Assembly: GCF_001989615.1 (NCBI RefSeq)
Contig: NZ_CP019067.1
Coordinates: 2,294,001 to 2,358,000, forward strand
Direction of reading: 5' to 3'
Source: Halorientalis sp. IM1011
GTDB taxonomy: Archaea; Halobacteriota; Halobacteria; Halobacteriales; Haloarculaceae
DNA length: 64,000 nt
Part shown: positions 62,173-64,000 of the stretch, in pieces
Position numbering within the stretch: the first letter of the stretch is position 1
How the letters are laid out: each line of letters begins with the position of its first letter
Notes under the pieces: generated by a model
What the model was told of the DNA's origin: nothing
What the model saw: the letters and a program-made list of their open reading frames with translations, nothing else
Databases searched by the model: none
Translations under genes and position numbers: made by a program

Positions 62173-62942
62173 CAGCGCAGTTTGTCGTAGTCGTCGCCGC
62201 GGTTGCGCCAGTAGTAGACACCGCCGCCGATCACTGCGATGGCGACGACGGCGACCGCACCGAAGAGCACGAGCTGACTCGTCTGCTGTGACGAGGTAGC
62301 CTTCTGTTCGGCCTCGTTGGCCAGGTCCATCGCGTTCTCGAAGTTCCCGCTGTTGTACGAGGAGATAGCGTTGTCGATGGTGCTCTCGACACCGTCCGGG
62401 TTGCCGGCGGAGTCGCTGGCTGCTCTGGCGGCGTCGATGGCCTCCCGGGCGTTCTTGCTCTCGTTGGTGTAGACGTGGACGGAGTAGGTCTCGAGCGTCT
62501 GGGTGTTGTCGCCGGACGTGCTCGTGACTGCGACGAAGGTCACGTTCTCGGCTGCGGGGTTGCTGTAGTTGTACTCCGGAACCGCGGGGACTTCACCGCG
62601 GATCTGGAGGCGGAGTTCGTCACCCGAGGGGTCGCTGGAGACGTCCTGACTGATCGACTGGCCGCCCAGGTCGCTCCACTGCTCGACCCGGGAGCCCTGG
62701 TCGTACTCCTCGAGTGTCCAGCTGACGTTGTTCAGCTCCGTCTCCGCGCCGACGGTCCACTGGCTGTTCTCGGTAAACGCGTCGTCGATCGTGACCGTGG
62801 TGTTGATCTCGGAACCCGCCTGGGCCTCACGAGCCGGGTCGTCGGCGGTAACGGTCAGCGCCGCGGCTGTCCCGACGGCCCCGAGACAGACCACGAACAG
62901 TGCGACTACGATCGTGCCCTTAGAAGAGCGGATCCAGTTCAT
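62172..62942 (-). CDS. exported membrane-anchored protein following cetZ
   Basis: 256 residues (three consecutive Met codons; 62942 is the last). An N-terminal hydrophobic segment, an exposed beta-rich domain (DDAFTENSQWTVGAETELNNVSWTLEEYDQGSRV), a helical segment rich in Ala/Ser/Asn (SYNSGNFENAMDLANEAEQKATSS), and a C-terminal membrane helix followed by YYWRNRGDDYDKLR in the cytosol. The start overlaps the 3' end of the cetZ gene by about 23 bp, so it is co-expressed with that cytoskeletal gene. No family name. Confidence 0.78.
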   Translation of the reverse strand: MNWIRSSKGTIVVALFVVCLGAVGTAAALTVTADDPAREAQAGSEINTTVTIDDAFTENSQWTVGAETELNNVSWTLEEYDQGSRVEQWSDLGGQSISQDVSSDPSGDELRLQIRGEVPAVPEYNYSNPAAENVTFVAVTSTSGDNTQTLETYSVHVYTNESKNAREAIDAARAASDSAGNPDGVESTIDNAISSYNSGNFENAMDLANEAEQKATSSQQTSQLVLFGAVAVVAIAVIGGGVYYWRNRGDDYDKLR

Positions 62943-64000
62943 CATCATCGTCCTCGACTAACTCCTCTAAATTCTCTTTGCTTTCCTGTCGAATCTCGTC
63001 GATGTTGTCCTGTGCCTCGATGGCGACCTGCTGGAGCTCCTTGATCCGGGGCACGTTGTGGACGCCCGACAGGAGGATGACGCTCGCGACGTATCCCGAC
63101 TCGGGGACGGGGTAGTCGCCACCGCGAACCTCCATGCTGCCGGTCTGCTCTTCGAGCCACTTCCGACCGCGTTCGATACCTTTCCGGTTGAGGTGTTTCG
63201 GCGGGCCGCTCAACACGAGCAGCGCCCGCTCGGCCCCGTCGATCTCACAGGGGAGGGTCAACCGGCCAAGCGCCGCCTTGCGGACGAGGCTGGTGATGCG
63301 GTTGGTCGTGTTGGCGGTGTCCATGCCGTCGTCGCTGTCGTCGCCTTTGAACCGCGAGAGCAACCCGCCACCGCCCTCCTCGGGTTCGACCTCCTCGGCG
63401 GCGTAGCCGACCGTCGAGACGCCGCCGCCCGCGAGCGTGTTGATGATCTCGCTGGAGTCGACGACGCTCTCGGCGACCGCGCCGCCCTGATCGACCTCGC
63501 CCGCGCCGAAGAGGATGCCGAAGCGCTTGACGATCTCGTCGTTGATCTCGTCGTAGCCGCCCTGGACGCTCTCCCCGGATTTCCGCCAGGCGTCGTTGTC
63601 GAACACGAGCAGGTTGTCGACCTCCCGGACGAACGTCTGGAAGGAGCGAGCGGCGTTCAGGGTGTAGATACCCCCCTCGTCGCCGCCGGGCAGGACGCCC
63701 AGCCCGTACACCGGCTCGGTGTAGATGCGTTTCAGATGCTTCGCCAGGACGGGGGAGCCCCCCGACCCGGTCCCGCCGCCGAGACCGGCGACGATGAGGA
63801 AGGCGTCGACTTCGTGGACGGGGATGTTGTCGATCGCCCCCTGCACTTCGTCGATGTCTTCCTCGGCGATCTCGGCACCGAGTTCGTTGTCGGCACCGAC
63901 ACCGTGTCCTTTCACTCGTGCCTGTCCGATCAGCACGCGGTTGTCTTCCGGTACGCGTTCGAGGCCCAGTAGGTCGGCTTTGGCGGTGTTGACGGCGACC
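62920..64000 (-). CDS. cetZ: CetZ/FtsZ-type tubulin-superfamily protein, 5' end cut by window edge
   Basis: At least 360 codons, open at the right edge (upstream frame reads VAVNTAKADLLGLERV). The tubulin signature is GGGTGSGGSPVLAKHL (residues just after the first 130 visible), followed by VYGLGVLPGGDEGGIYTLNAARSFQTFVREVDNLLVFDNDAWRKSGES. That sequence is of the haloarchaeal CetZ type rather than FtsZ. CetZ proteins polymerise with GTP and shape cells. The C-terminus is acidic (EDDDDELDPLF). The gene overlaps its downstream partner. Confidence 0.9.
   Translation of the reverse strand, partial: VAVNTAKADLLGLERVPEDNRVLIGQARVKGHGVGADNELGAEIAEEDIDEVQGAIDNIPVHEVDAFLIVAGLGGGTGSGGSPVLAKHLKRIYTEPVYGLGVLPGGDEGGIYTLNAARSFQTFVREVDNLLVFDNDAWRKSGESVQGGYDEINDEIVKRFGILFGAGEVDQGGAVAESVVDSSEIINTLAGGGVSTVGYAAEEVEPEEGGGGLLSRFKGDDSDDGMDTANTTNRITSLVRKAALGRLTLPCEIDGAERALLVLSGPPKHLNRKGIERGRKWLEEQTGSMEVRGGDYPVPESGYVASVILLSGVHNVPRIKELQQVAIEAQDNIDEIRQESKENLEELVEDDDDELDPLF

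Overview
The window is chromosomal DNA of an extremely halophilic archaeon (class Halobacteria). The evidence is GC-rich coding sequence, strongly acidic proteins, BRE/TATA promoters with short or absent leaders, and archaeal marker genes: archaeosine synthesis (tgtA, arcS, raSEA), trmY, coenzyme F420 genes (cofH, cofG, cofC), a CetZ/FtsZ-type tubulin, an ATP-type PEP carboxykinase and an AOR-family tungstoenzyme. Species cannot be named from the sequence alone.

Layout. 1-7.1 kb: surface polysaccharide and glycosylation genes (Wzy-like polymerase, alkaline-phosphatase-superfamily protein, polyprenyl-phosphate sugar transferase, large membrane protein, sugar nucleotidyltransferase). 6-13.1 kb: an accessory patch with a truncated HTH-nucleotidyltransferase remnant, an AbiE-like HTH/nucleotidyltransferase pair, an orphan MntA-like nucleotidyltransferase, an MFS transporter, a Doc/Fic toxin gene broken by an in-frame TAG, and an IS200/IS605 element (tnpA, tnpB, right-end hairpin). 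13.1-18.7 kb: an ABC-2 exporter operon, an ArsR-type regulator, an AbrB/PIN toxin-antitoxin pair and UDP-glucose dehydrogenase. 18.7-27.5 kb: exported proteins, an STT3/AglB-like membrane protein, pckA, trmY, and a PKD protein plus lipoprotein pair with an AT-rich core. 27.5-31.1 kb: a phosphoesterase, a second ABC-2 system, and tRNA-Pro(CGG) followed by two partial copies of its 3' end. 31.2-48 kb: a processive glycosyltransferase, cupin, NUDIX, a second PIN system, tgtA and arcS around a membrane protein with a degenerate metzincin motif, a MoaD-like protein with two small followers, DoxX, AOR, VanZ-like and raSEA. 48-64 kb: exported proteins, purine genes (purQ, purS, purU, purC), an R2lox-like oxidase, a 7TM histidine kinase, an SDR, the F420 genes and a 5'-truncated cetZ at the right edge.

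How the genes work together. TgtA inserts preQ0 into tRNA, and ArcS with RaSEA converts it to archaeosine; all three are here. CofG and CofH make the F420 chromophore and CofC supplies the activated side-chain precursor. AglF-like and AglM-like enzymes supply UDP-glucose and UDP-glucuronate for the glycosyltransferases. The MoaD-like protein may serve the pterin cofactor of the AOR enzyme 3 kb away.

The most unusual material is the 6-11.3 kb accessory patch, with an identical AATACTATT operator core in two promoters, and the tRNA-Pro repeat array with near-constant 122/123 bp spacing. I see no CRISPR array. The AbiE-like pair is the best candidate for a little-described system; nothing in the window proves a wholly new one.
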